DNA from: Mayamaea pseudoterrestris
Lineage: Eukaryota; Bacillariophyta; Bacillariophyceae; Sellaphorales; Sellaphoraceae
Reading direction: 5' to 3'
NCBI GenBank assembly: GCA_027923505.1
Contig: BROI01000014.1
Span: 372,001 to 436,000 of the forward strand
DNA length: 64,000 nucleotides
Position numbers and translations under genes: made by a program. The notes beneath the pieces were generated by a model. The model did no database searches. It was not told the DNA's origin and saw only the letters and a list, made by a program, of their open reading frames with translations. Positions 19,762-28,355 of this stretch are shown one piece after another. Position 1 is the stretch's first letter. Every line of letters begins with the position of its first letter.

Positions 19762-20107
19762 AACTACAAGTGATTTGTGTGTTTAGTGGAGTGATGCCAC
19801 GGGTGAACCATGTAAGCGTGTGTGGCTATCCCGTGTTCATGTTGATTCAAAAGGTGCTTGCCATTGGCGCACTATAGATGTTTTTGAGGCCAACGATATA
19901 TAACGCTTATATAGAGAGAAAATGTGCTATTTGTAACATCAACCGCATGTGTGAATTATGTCTGCTTTTCCAGCAGGCATACTCACCGTAGCTGAGTGTC
20001 GCATGCGACACGCACCCTAAGCCATCGATTGCGCAGATATTGAATTTTCGACCATGGTCACTTTGATTTGTTCTGTCAAACTTGTACCTTAGATCCTAGA
20101 GGCAACC
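19762..20107. other. Intergenic, contains a perfect 16-bp palindrome
   Basis: This is the 3' region of the coiled-coil gene and the promoter of the ankyrin-methyltransferase gene. The only structured element I see is the palindrome at 19996-20011, listed separately. Confidence 0.6.
19996..20011. promoter_or_regulatory. 16-bp palindrome GTGTCGCATGCGACAC, copy 1
   Basis: A perfect inverted repeat about 97 bp upstream of the ATG at 20108. An identical copy lies at 32134-32149, also in a promoter region. Position and symmetry suggest a binding site for a dimeric transcription factor; this is inference. Confidence 0.45.
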
Positions 20108-21397
20108 ATGTCAACGAGCACTATCTTCTCTTTGGACGAGCCTAGTGAACTGTCATTGCAGGAGTACCAAGATTTACTCTCGCAAATCCCAGAGCTGACG
20201 CTGGAGGATCGACAGTTGGAGCTTTGGGACGCTGCTCGTTACAATGACATTGACGTCGTGCGCGCCATACTAAAGGCTGCTCAGACTGAGAATACTAGCG
20301 ACATTATTAATTCAAAGCATCCAGAGACGGGAAACACTGCCCTGCACATGGCCTCGGCTAACGGAAACGTTGATATTGTAAAGTTGTTACTGCACCACAA
20401 TGCAAACGCTCAAATTACCAACGCTTCCGGAAACACTCCACTGCACTGGGCCGCATCCAATGGACAGGAGCAAGTCTGCCGCGTGCTACTGGAAAGCAGC
20501 AAGAGCATGGACGTTTTGCAGCGCAACGAGTTTGGTCGCAGTGCGCTGACCGAAGGCTTTGCCAGTGGACAGGAAGCTGTCATTCAGAGTCTTTTAGAGC
20601 ACGAGTCGGCGAGTGAGGAAAAACTGCTAAGTACTAGTGGTGGAAATGGCAACGCGGAGGCTGAAGGCAAGGAGCAGTCGGTGACTCATGAAATGGTGTT
20701 TGGGTCTGTCAAGCTAAAGGTGCGCGAGCTGTCCATGGCGGATAGCATTGACGATGCCATTTTGGGATCGGCCGACGACGATACAACTGGCCTTGGAGTA
20801 TGGCCGGCGTCGCTCGTTGCGGCACAGTGGGTGGCGCGTCATCAAAAATGGAGCAAGAGCGGAACGGTGCTTGAATTGGGTGCTGGATGCGGCGTTCCGT
20901 CGCTAGTGGCAGCATCTCTGTCGCTAGGGCAAGCAAAAGTATACGCGACTGATTGGAACATGAGGGCTTCAGAAAATCTCCAGTACAATGTGAATCTCAA
21001 TGAGCTAGCGATAGCGACGCAGTGCATGGACTGGAGCGATAGAGCAACATGGCCGCAGGAAAAGATTGATCTTTTGATTGGCTCCGATTTGATTTATACA
21101 ATTGAAAGTGTGCCCTTACTTGTTTCGACCGTTCAAGGCTTGCTGTCGCCATCTGGTCGCTTTCTGTATACTGCACCCGCTTCTTTGAATCGACAGGGGA
21201 AGGATGAATTCATTAAGCAAATGCAGGAGCACTTTGACATGACATCCGAGAAAGCTCCAGCCGATTATGCAGTGAACCCTTTGGCGAGTGGCGACGATGA
21301 TGAATGCTTTCTTCATTTTAACGAGCTGCAGACAACTGCATACATGCTGTACGAGTTTATTTGGAAAAAGGACACAATGGATATGGATGAGTCATAG
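20108..21397 (+). CDS. Ankyrin-repeat / family-16 lysine methyltransferase fusion
   Basis: One exon of 429 residues. Residues ~35-165 are three or four ankyrin repeats (TGNTALHMASANGNVDIVKLLL, SGNTPLHWAASNGQEQVCRVLL). Residues ~195-425 are a class-I methyltransferase of the METTL21/FAM86 type: GLGVWPASLVAAQWV, SAM motif I LELGAGCGVPSL (255-266), acidic motif II (YATDWN, 279-284), DLLIGSDLIY as the post-I catalytic strand. Enzymes of this family methylate lysines on translation factors and chaperones; fusion to ankyrins implies substrate recruitment. The product is probably cytosolic, since no targeting signal is visible. Substrate is unknown. The start ATG has a good context (ACCATGT), and the palindrome at 19996 lies about 100 bp upstream. 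Confidence 0.87.
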   Translation: MSTSTIFSLDEPSELSLQEYQDLLSQIPELTLEDRQLELWDAARYNDIDVVRAILKAAQTENTSDIINSKHPETGNTALHMASANGNVDIVKLLLHHNANAQITNASGNTPLHWAASNGQEQVCRVLLESSKSMDVLQRNEFGRSALTEGFASGQEAVIQSLLEHESASEEKLLSTSGGNGNAEAEGKEQSVTHEMVFGSVKLKVRELSMADSIDDAILGSADDDTTGLGVWPASLVAAQWVARHQKWSKSGTVLELGAGCGVPSLVAASLSLGQAKVYATDWNMRASENLQYNVNLNELAIATQCMDWSDRATWPQEKIDLLIGSDLIYTIESVPLLVSTVQGLLSPSGRFLYTAPASLNRQGKDEFIKQMQEHFDMTSEKAPADYAVNPLASGDDDECFLHFNELQTTAYMLYEFIWKKDTMDMDES

Positions 21398-21853
21398 AAA
21401 TGATGGACAAGCGTTAAGACTGTTGTTTCGCAATGTCGGTGGCGAGCATAAACCTTCCAACAGAGACTTGAAAATCGTGATTACCTACCAACGGTTTGAT
21501 AGTCTGTTTCGCTGGATCATATCTTTTTCTAGTACTACCGAACCGAAGCTTGGGAGTTTTTGTTGCTGCGGCGATGCCGATGCTGATTGCCCTTAAAGGA
21601 GAGCACATCTCGATATCGTGGTCTTTACACTACCGAATGTTCGCAAACGGCCGTTGTCACATGAAACAAAATTTTAAGCCAAACACAGAAGCACACGCGC
21701 GTTCAGCGATGAATGAGGTGCGGAAGAAAATTCCTGGCACAGCCGCACCGTTCTTTACCCCAAAGCATGAGTGAGACGATTGTTTTCTTCGAGTTTGCAG
21801 ATTTACTTTTTGCAATTCTCAAACTTTTTCATGCAAGCAAGCTCATTTGCACC
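21398..21853. other. Intergenic upstream of the CXC-domain gene
   Basis: The last ~140 bases are an in-frame upstream extension of the CXC gene, with ATGs at 21713 and 21767, and may be 5' leader or true N-terminus. The rest shows no gene, repeat or RNA signature that I can recognise. Confidence 0.5.
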
Positions 21854-23344
21854 ATGATCGTCGTACGCAACTCCAAAGAGGGCCAGCGCAATGGTCAATC
21901 TTCGCAGCCCAACTCACCAGCCGTCTACATGCATCCGCCTGTGCGAGCAACACATCCTGGAGCGAGTCCAGGCGCTAACGGGATATTCAAGGAAGGTTTG
22001 GGAGATGGTTCGAGACTTTCTCGTGAAGCATTGGGTCAAACGCTTCGAAATGACGGTCGCTTTTCAACTGACACTGATCGACTTGTCGGCATTGAACCGC
22101 CTGAAAGAAGCAGCAATTACAATGGCCAACTTGAACAGCAGACTCGGCCATACACCCATCGAACTGGGTTCACTCCACGCCCACCTCGTCCCACTATCTG
22201 GAGCAGCAGCAATAGTCACTACACTCGTCACCACCGACTCACACCCACCGCTCCGACTCGATGGCACCATCCGGCGACAGCGACTCCACGCGAGGCGCGA
22301 CGCACCACCCAGCAGCAGCTTTGGCCGGACAATCGCGCCTCCATCTCGGCATCAAGTAGTCGTCGTCCGACCTTTGCTGGTCACTCCACCAGCATTCCCA
22401 ACGGTAGTCGCCCGTGGGAATGGAAAAGCCAATCAGCATCACGAAATGGGCCACCGCCAGCACAATATGAACATCACTGTTCTCGACGAGAATGGAGCGC
22501 TGGTAAGAACAAAAGTTGGCTCACTGAAGGCCATGGCACATCTGCCTTTCCAAAAGAAAGCATTTTCGTTAGGCGAGATGCACCTGTGAATGAAGGCAAT
22601 GATTCTTCCATTACACGAGTAATTCCTCAGACTGACAAGCAGGTACACGAACATGAGACGAGAGAAGAGCGCATACAAGAGGACTCAGCGAAAGCCTCTG
22701 CAAAACGATCGAATGGGCTGGACATGCTCGGCCTATTATGCCAAGCCACTTTGGACGTAGGTCCAATGCAAGATAACCCAACGGGATGCAGCTGCCCCAA
22801 GTCAAAGTGTGTGGCTTTGTATTGCGACTGCTTCAAGGCTGGCCGGCGATGCGACGAACGAAATTGCGGTTGTGTGGGCTGCAAGAACACTTTGGCTGAG
22901 AGCGGTGCCGACGGAGCACGAACAAAAGCTATTCGTTCCATTTTGGCACGAAATCCGCGAGCGTTCTTGATGGCGGGTGTTTCTGCGGCCGAGAAGCGTG
23001 CTCCTCCAGGAGAGAATGCGTGCAATTGTATTCGCTCCCACTGCCTCAAGCTTTACTGCTCGTGCTTTCGCGTTGCTCGAACGTGCACGCAATCATGCAC
23101 ATGCGTTGGTTGCTCAAATAGGGATGATGACAGCGATCGAAAACTTGCTGTGCAGCTAGCTCTTGAGCGACGCTCTGACTGTTTCGACGTGCGAGTGCGC
23201 GAACCAGGTCTTGGTTGCGCTTGCAAGAATAATCGATGCATCCGAAAGTATTGTGAATGCTTTCGCAGCAACTTGGCATGCACAGGCAAGTGTACATGTC
23301 GGCAATGCGGAAACCGGACTTCGACTTTGTTGGAAGATGTGTGA
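21854..23344 (+). CDS. CXC (tesmin/TSO1/LIN54-type) DNA-binding protein with three CXC motifs
   Basis: I favour the ATG at 21854 (ACCATGA context), giving 496 residues; in-frame ATGs at 21713 and 21767 would add up to 47. The first ~300 residues are disordered, rich in Arg, Ser, Pro and Gln. Three Cys-rich CXC units follow: GCSCPKSKCVALYCDCFKAG (~311), CNCIRSHCLKLYCSCFRV (~390) and GCACKNNRCIRKYCECFR (~454). The linker between the last two contains the R-x-x-A-x-x-x-A-L-E-R-R pattern of the family. Tesmin/LIN54 proteins bind CHR-type promoter elements through two CXC units bridged by a short spacer; three is less usual. It is likely a nuclear transcription regulator, perhaps of cell-cycle genes. 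Confidence 0.88.
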   Translation: MIVVRNSKEGQRNGQSSQPNSPAVYMHPPVRATHPGASPGANGIFKEGLGDGSRLSREALGQTLRNDGRFSTDTDRLVGIEPPERSSNYNGQLEQQTRPYTHRTGFTPRPPRPTIWSSSNSHYTRHHRLTPTAPTRWHHPATATPREARRTTQQQLWPDNRASISASSSRRPTFAGHSTSIPNGSRPWEWKSQSASRNGPPPAQYEHHCSRREWSAGKNKSWLTEGHGTSAFPKESIFVRRDAPVNEGNDSSITRVIPQTDKQVHEHETREERIQEDSAKASAKRSNGLDMLGLLCQATLDVGPMQDNPTGCSCPKSKCVALYCDCFKAGRRCDERNCGCVGCKNTLAESGADGARTKAIRSILARNPRAFLMAGVSAAEKRAPPGENACNCIRSHCLKLYCSCFRVARTCTQSCTCVGCSNRDDDSDRKLAVQLALERRSDCFDVRVREPGLGCACKNNRCIRKYCECFRSNLACTGKCTCRQCGNRTSTLLEDV

Positions 23345-23478
23345 GATGCTACAAGTATACCGGAAGTGGCGGAAAGAAGCATCGTTGTCGATTGTAAAAA
23401 GGATTTATAAATTTACTTGTAGAATTGCTTGATCGGTTGGTCAATTGTTAACCAATTCGTTACTTCACTCATGACAAG

Positions 23479-25062
23479 TTAGGTTGATGCGACTGCGGTA
23501 TCATCCGTGGAGTCGGGAGCTTCAAAAGTTGTAGCCTCATTCTTCACGTCACTCCCGACCTCCGACAAGATTCCACTTGGTTCGGGCAAGTCTGCAACGC
23601 TCCAACCCCGCTCGTCTCGCATTCGTCTGATTAACTGCAAATGATTGTTGGAATATTCGTCATACACTTTGCATCGCATTTGTGCTTCAATCTCCATTGC
23701 ATGTTTTAAAGCTTGCTGGTGCTCCTTCCTTGCAAACAGCTGAATCGCAGCTTGCCCCACGCGCAACGCCTCCTGCGGATCCAATGGAGGCAAACACAAG
23801 CTTGATACTGGTTGCAACATCTTTTTCAAGTGCGGCGGCATTTTGCGTGGCGGACAAATCCAGTACGGCCCAAAATTGGCATGCACACTTCCTCCCAAGT
23901 AAATGCTGGCAGCCGGATAGTAAGTTCCATGCTCAATGTTACTAAAGGCTTCTCCACCTTCCCGCTTGCCCCGCGCAATGACAAAATTTCCAAGCCCTTG
24001 TCCATTTTGAAAAAAGCGAATATGATTGTCAGTTCCATTTACTAAAATGGCACAACCAACAACATCATGTTGATGCAACTGATTCTCCGTATCATGCTTG
24101 CCTGCATACAACTGGTTCCAGTCCGCTTGTCGCTTGCTGGCGTGCACAATGCCGCCCGCGCTGCTAATGGCGTAGCTCCACTGGTCGTAGCCGACGGGGG
24201 CCTGCACGTCACCCGTCTTTTTGGAGAAGCCCAGGCGCACGTGGCCGCCAATGCGGCAGTAGTTGTTATTGCGTTGATTGTTGTTGTTGGTGTTGCTGTT
24301 ACTACTTGATGACACTTTGAGTTTCTTGCTTTCCGGTTCATCGTCATGCTCGCGCTGCTCCTGCTCGTCCACTTGCAACGCCGCTCGCAGGTGCTCCTCC
24401 AACTTTGGTCCAAGCCGTACGTTGGGCGGCAAGTTGGCAACAATCTCCTTGGCCGTTGGAAACGTTCCAATGACGCATTCAAAGTAGTACATGTTTGAAA
24501 CAGTTGCTGGTGCAGCAGTAGTATTCTTGTTACTGTGTGACGCGGCATAATGATGATTCATAGTATTCATATTAGTTTGCGCATTTTGCGGCTTGACGCC
24601 ATGCGACGCCTTGGCCATGCGATAACCTCGATACTGCGACGTTGTCAAATGCAGCTTGGTCGCAACGTCCGTTTTCAAAGGCGGACTGGCCATGTCGTGC
24701 TTGCTCCAGTGCACCCAGGGTGGATGATCCGTCAGCGATTTTTGGCTGGCGATTGATACGGTGCGTTGCAAGGTTTCAATTGATTGATCGAGTAAAAAGT
24801 TGACGGATGATTGCTGCTGCTGAAGTATACTTGATACTCCAGGAAAATGATTTGCTATCAAGGGAATCGCTTGTCGAACGCTCGATAGCGTGTTCGGATC
24901 AAGGGGAGAGGCTTGGGCTGCCTTCGATCGGCCCTTGGTAAAGTACTGATGTGCAGGTGCAGATGCAGAAGGCGCTGCTGCTGGAGGCGCAGCTGGAGCT
25001 GCATGAGTTTCTGGTTGTGACGAAGCTCTTGAGGAGGCGGATACGCTTTCATTGTCGTTCAT
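23479..25062 (-). CDS. ASH2: ASH2/Bre2-type SPRY subunit of the COMPASS H3K4 methyltransferase complex
   Basis: One exon of 527 residues, ATG at 25062. After a low-complexity Ala/Pro/Ser N-terminus comes a region typical of ASH2L/Bre2: PPWVHWSKHDMASPPLKT, YRGYRMAKASHGVK, YYFECVIG, then RLGFSKKTGDVQAPVGYDQW with SYA.SS.GG, a DVVGCAILV strand, IRFFQNGQGLG, and YYPAASIYLGGSVHANFGP. That is the SPRY fold that contacts RBBP5 and SET1/MLL to stimulate H3K4 methylation. An Asn/Gln-rich insertion interrupts the SPRY domain near residue 255. No PHD or winged-helix domain is present at the N-terminus, so it resembles yeast Bre2 more than human ASH2L. It is divergent from the MPP-beta gene across 225 bp. 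Confidence 0.85.
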   Translation of the reverse strand: MNDNESVSASSRASSQPETHAAPAAPPAAAPSASAPAHQYFTKGRSKAAQASPLDPNTLSSVRQAIPLIANHFPGVSSILQQQQSSVNFLLDQSIETLQRTVSIASQKSLTDHPPWVHWSKHDMASPPLKTDVATKLHLTTSQYRGYRMAKASHGVKPQNAQTNMNTMNHHYAASHSNKNTTAAPATVSNMYYFECVIGTFPTAKEIVANLPPNVRLGPKLEEHLRAALQVDEQEQREHDDEPESKKLKVSSSSNSNTNNNNQRNNNYCRIGGHVRLGFSKKTGDVQAPVGYDQWSYAISSAGGIVHASKRQADWNQLYAGKHDTENQLHQHDVVGCAILVNGTDNHIRFFQNGQGLGNFVIARGKREGGEAFSNIEHGTYYPAASIYLGGSVHANFGPYWICPPRKMPPHLKKMLQPVSSLCLPPLDPQEALRVGQAAIQLFARKEHQQALKHAMEIEAQMRCKVYDEYSNNHLQLIRRMRDERGWSVADLPEPSGILSEVGSDVKNEATTFEAPDSTDDTAVAST

Positions 25063-25287
25063 TGTTATTATTCAATTGTTGTGATACGTGAATTGAGTCG
25101 TCCAGCAAGCAAGCAACAAACGCTGCGAAAGAAAAAATAAATGAGCGCGCCATGGCGGGCTTTCGCGGTCACCGTCTGTCCGTCGTCATGAGCAAACCCG
25201 GAGGTGAATGACGTCGACAGGGAGGATCTTCCACTCGCGCCTCTCGTCATCCCCAGCAAGCCAACTTCACACCATCCTCCTTGCACC

Positions 25288-27003
25288 ATGGCGCTGCGTC
25301 TATCCCTCCGCAAGGTATGTCGAGAATGAATAGGAGATTGTAATAAGGGGCAAATGGAGCCTTTGAAAATTTAATAGCATGTCGCGCTGCCTTCGAGTTC
25401 TAGCAGCAGCCGACTCGCCGATCGGTCACTCGGTTTGACTCCAATTTTCACTAACTTTATCTTCACTTGCAAAAAATTAGCTCCCTTTCGGCAAGGCATC
25501 GTCCTTAATTAGCGCCGCCACTACAAGTCATGCATCATCATTAACCCGCGCACTCTCCGCTGTTGCTTCCGCCGACTTTCCCGACTATGTGCTCCGCGCT
25601 CCCACCACGGACGTGACGACGCTAGACAGCGGCCTCCGCGTCGCCTCGGAAACGGTCCAGGGCAGTGAAACGGCCACGGTCGGAGTGTGGATCGACGCGG
25701 GAAGTCGATACGAGACGGCGACAACGAATGGCGTCGCGCACTTTCTCGAGCACTTGGCCTTCAAAGGAACGCAGAAGCGAACGCAGCAACAACTCGAGGT
25801 GGAAATTGAAAACATGGGTGGACATTTGAATGCCTACACGAGTCGGGAGCAGACGGTTTACTTTGCCAAGGTGTTCAAGAATGATGTCGGCAAGGCTGTG
25901 GAGATTCTATCGGATATTTTGTTGAATAGCAAGCTTGATCCGGCGGCGATTGAGCGAGAGCGCGAAGTCATTCTGCGGGAAATGAGTGAAGTCAACAAGG
26001 AGCAGGAGGAACTAGTATTGGATCACTTGCATGCGACGGCGTTTCAAGGAACTGGTTTGGGACGTACCATTCTTGGACCGGAGGAAAATATTCGTAGTTT
26101 GAAGCAGAATGATCTGGTCAATTACATTCAACAGCATTACACGGCGCCGCGCATGGTCATTGCTGGCGCCGGAGCGATCAACCACACTGAACTTTGTGAG
26201 CTAGCGGACAGGCACTTTGGTCAGCTACCAAAGACACCGTCGAGTGGAGTTGACTTTGCCATGGAGCCGGCTGTGTTTACGGGAAGTGACTACTGGTAAG
26301 TTGCAATTCGTCGCTAGTCTGTTGAGAATGCACAACATCGTGTACGACTCTAACTTACTTTTGAATTTGACATCACCTTGTTTTCAGCGTCAAGTTCAAC
26401 TCTCAGGACACTGCCTACATTGCGCTCGCGTACGAGTCCGCCTCATGGACCTCGGAGTACGCCTTTCCGCTCATGCTCATGCAAGTCCTCTTGGGCTCGT
26501 ACAACCGCACCGAAGGTCTCGGCAAGAACCATGCCAGTCGCATGTGCCAAGAAATTGCCGAAAACGAGCTCGCCTACTCTGTCAGTACGTTCAACACTTG
26601 CTACAAGGACACTGGCTTGTTTGGAGTCTACATGGTTTGCCCCGACTTTAAAGTGGACGACCTCATGTGGCACGTGACAAACAACTTGGTCCGCCTCGTG
26701 CACAATCCTTCCGACGAGGAAGTGGAACGCGCCAAGCTCAACCTAAAGGCAATCATGCTCATGGGCCTCGACGGACATTCTAATGTAGCGGAAGACATTG
26801 GCCGACAATTGCTCACCTATGGTCGTCGCATGACACCAGCGGAAATCTTTAGCCGGATCGACGCCGTCACCAAGGATGATATTCGAGCAACCGCCGCCAA
26901 AGTTATCAACGATAAGGACCATGCGTTGGCCGCCGTGGGAGGTATTCACGAGTTGCCCGATTACCAGTGGATTCGTCGTCACTCGTACTGGCTGCGATAC
27001 TAG
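25288..27003 (+). CDS. PMPCB: Mitochondrial processing peptidase beta subunit
   Basis: Three exons, 25288-25314, 25481-26295 and 26388-27003, give 485 residues. The first exon is only nine codons (MALRLSLRK), donor GTATGT. The second intron has a GTAAGT donor and a TTTTCAG acceptor that restore C-V-K-F-N-S. The N-terminus is basic and Ser/Ala-rich, a mitochondrial presequence. The zinc site HxxEH is intact (HFLEH, residues 96-100), with the downstream acidic helix ([13 protein letters not shown]) of M16 peptidases. Together with MPP-alpha it removes presequences in the matrix, and in many eukaryotes it is also core protein 1 of complex III. Intact zinc ligands mark it as the catalytic beta subunit. 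The 3' end is convergent with the gene at 27021, 17 bp away. Confidence 0.93.
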
Positions 27004-27020
27004 AATGGTAAAAAGTTTAA

Positions 27021-27690
27021 TTACTTTACAGGTAAATAAGGTAGGTAATACCGATAGGCATATGTCACTGTTAAGCATACAACGTTTTTACATAAATATT
27101 CCGGATGTCTGCCCTTGAATGGGTTTCCTTCCTGTTCCTGCCATGTGAAAGTATCCTCGACAGCAACTTGCGACAGTAGTTCAAGGTACTTTTGCTGATG
27201 CAGTCGTCTCTTGTTCCAACGTGAAAAGTATTGAGGGAACTGCCACTTCCATCTATCCTTGTCAGCGTTCCAACTAGCACGGTGCATGTTGTTCACTGTC
27301 GCAATTTCAATGGCGTACCTACCATGCCCAACTTTCTTCACATGCGAGTGCACTTTCGCCTTTTCTTCCAACCAGTTGGAATCGTTTTCTTTCTCCAACC
27401 TTTCAAAAGATGTAACGTGATAGTAATCCCAGTTCCTATAATGATCACAACTTGGACAGCATATTTGTATCTCGCCAAAAGTATCAATGGCTCGACGCTT
27501 CTCAATGTTTTCCAAAACATTTTGCCTGCGACCAGCAATGGCTTTGGCTGGACGCAGCGGGTGCACTTGAAACATCTTGGCAGCGTCGACAAAGTCGAAA
27601 CCGCTTTTGACAATCTTTTTTTGCAATTTATTCAAGTCAGAGCTCTTGCTGCCGCGACTTTTGTTATTGTCCGCGCCCTTTTCGGTTTGA
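27021..27690 (-). CDS. Terminal exon of an unidentified gene, structure uncertain
   Basis: The frame ending at 27021 is open for more than 200 codons. Upstream it reaches a good acceptor (CTATTCAG at about 27690), so it is probably a last exon rather than a complete gene, since it lacks an upstream ATG. It encodes a basic, Trp/His-rich segment with a C-C-P-S-C-D-H patch (CPSCDHYRNWDYYH) and WKWQFPQYFSRWNKRR. Further upstream (about 27760-27995), two different minus-strand frames look partly coding: one is a basic 96-codon ORF from the ATG at 28001, the other reads HRSQIWRNNYSRDYVREA. I could not find a donor joining any of them cleanly. Either an exon boundary escapes me or the gene is degraded. 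Function is unknown. Confidence 0.4.
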
Positions 27691-27710
27691 CTGAATAGGT
27701 AGGAAATTGT

Positions 27711-28001
27711 CTAATAAGCAAGTAGATCTTCGCAAGGGTCCGGATGAAAACCAAGCATGTCTTTTGTAAAATCGGCCAAGTTCTTAGGTACGGGGGGTAG
27801 CCGACGGTATGCGATATATTTCCGAAGCCTCTCGTACATAGTCACGAGAATAGTTGTTACGCCAGATCTGAGAACGATGCGATTTAAACATCGCAGCGTT
27901 GCTCGCATGCGTCCTTTTGAATGCAGAGTCATATAGCTTGCGCGTTTCTTCACATTCACCTTTTTCCGTTCCTTTCCGAGCAGCATAGTTGTCTTAGTCA
28001 T
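27711..28001 (-). CDS. Short basic ORF, perhaps part of the same unclear gene
   Basis: An ATG at 28001 opens a 96-codon frame rich in Arg and Lys (MTKTTMLLGKERKKVNVKKR), ending in PPVPKNLADFTKDMLGFHPD. It lies directly upstream of the exon ending at 27021. A competing reading of the same DNA in another frame also looks plausible, so this call is weak. No domain is seen. Confidence 0.25.
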   Translation of the reverse strand: MTKTTMLLGKERKKVNVKKRASYMTLHSKGRMRATLRCLNRIVLRSGVTTILVTMYERLRKYIAYRRLPPVPKNLADFTKDMLGFHPDPCEDLLAY

Positions 28002-28355
28002 TCGTTCCGTTGAATCAAAAGCCGAGAGGATGTGAAACGCAAGTTCAGAATGCGATTCGCTTGGTTGCTGCTATAGATTTGTGGCCGGAAACCTGTTCCA
28101 AGGCGGCGAGTACTGCTGCAGTAAGCACAAACATACAAGGCTCTACGAACTGAGCTCCCTTTATATATGTTCGTCACCCTCCATGGTGATCGACGGATTT
28201 TTGTGCGAGTTCCCATGTTCAAGAAGCGAAGCGTCGCGACCCATTTCCGATCGATTTACTGTCGCACTGGTTTAAAGCGATTCCGATCAACACAACCTGC
28301 TGCTGTGAACCACATCATTTGTTTCAACTACGATAGCAAACAACAGCACAACACC
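28002..28355. other. Intergenic upstream of SMU1
   Basis: This is the divergent upstream region between the unclear minus-strand gene and SMU1. The SMU1 frame is open for 63 codons upstream of the chosen start, but that part has no family similarity that I recognise. No repeats or RNA genes are seen. Confidence 0.5.
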
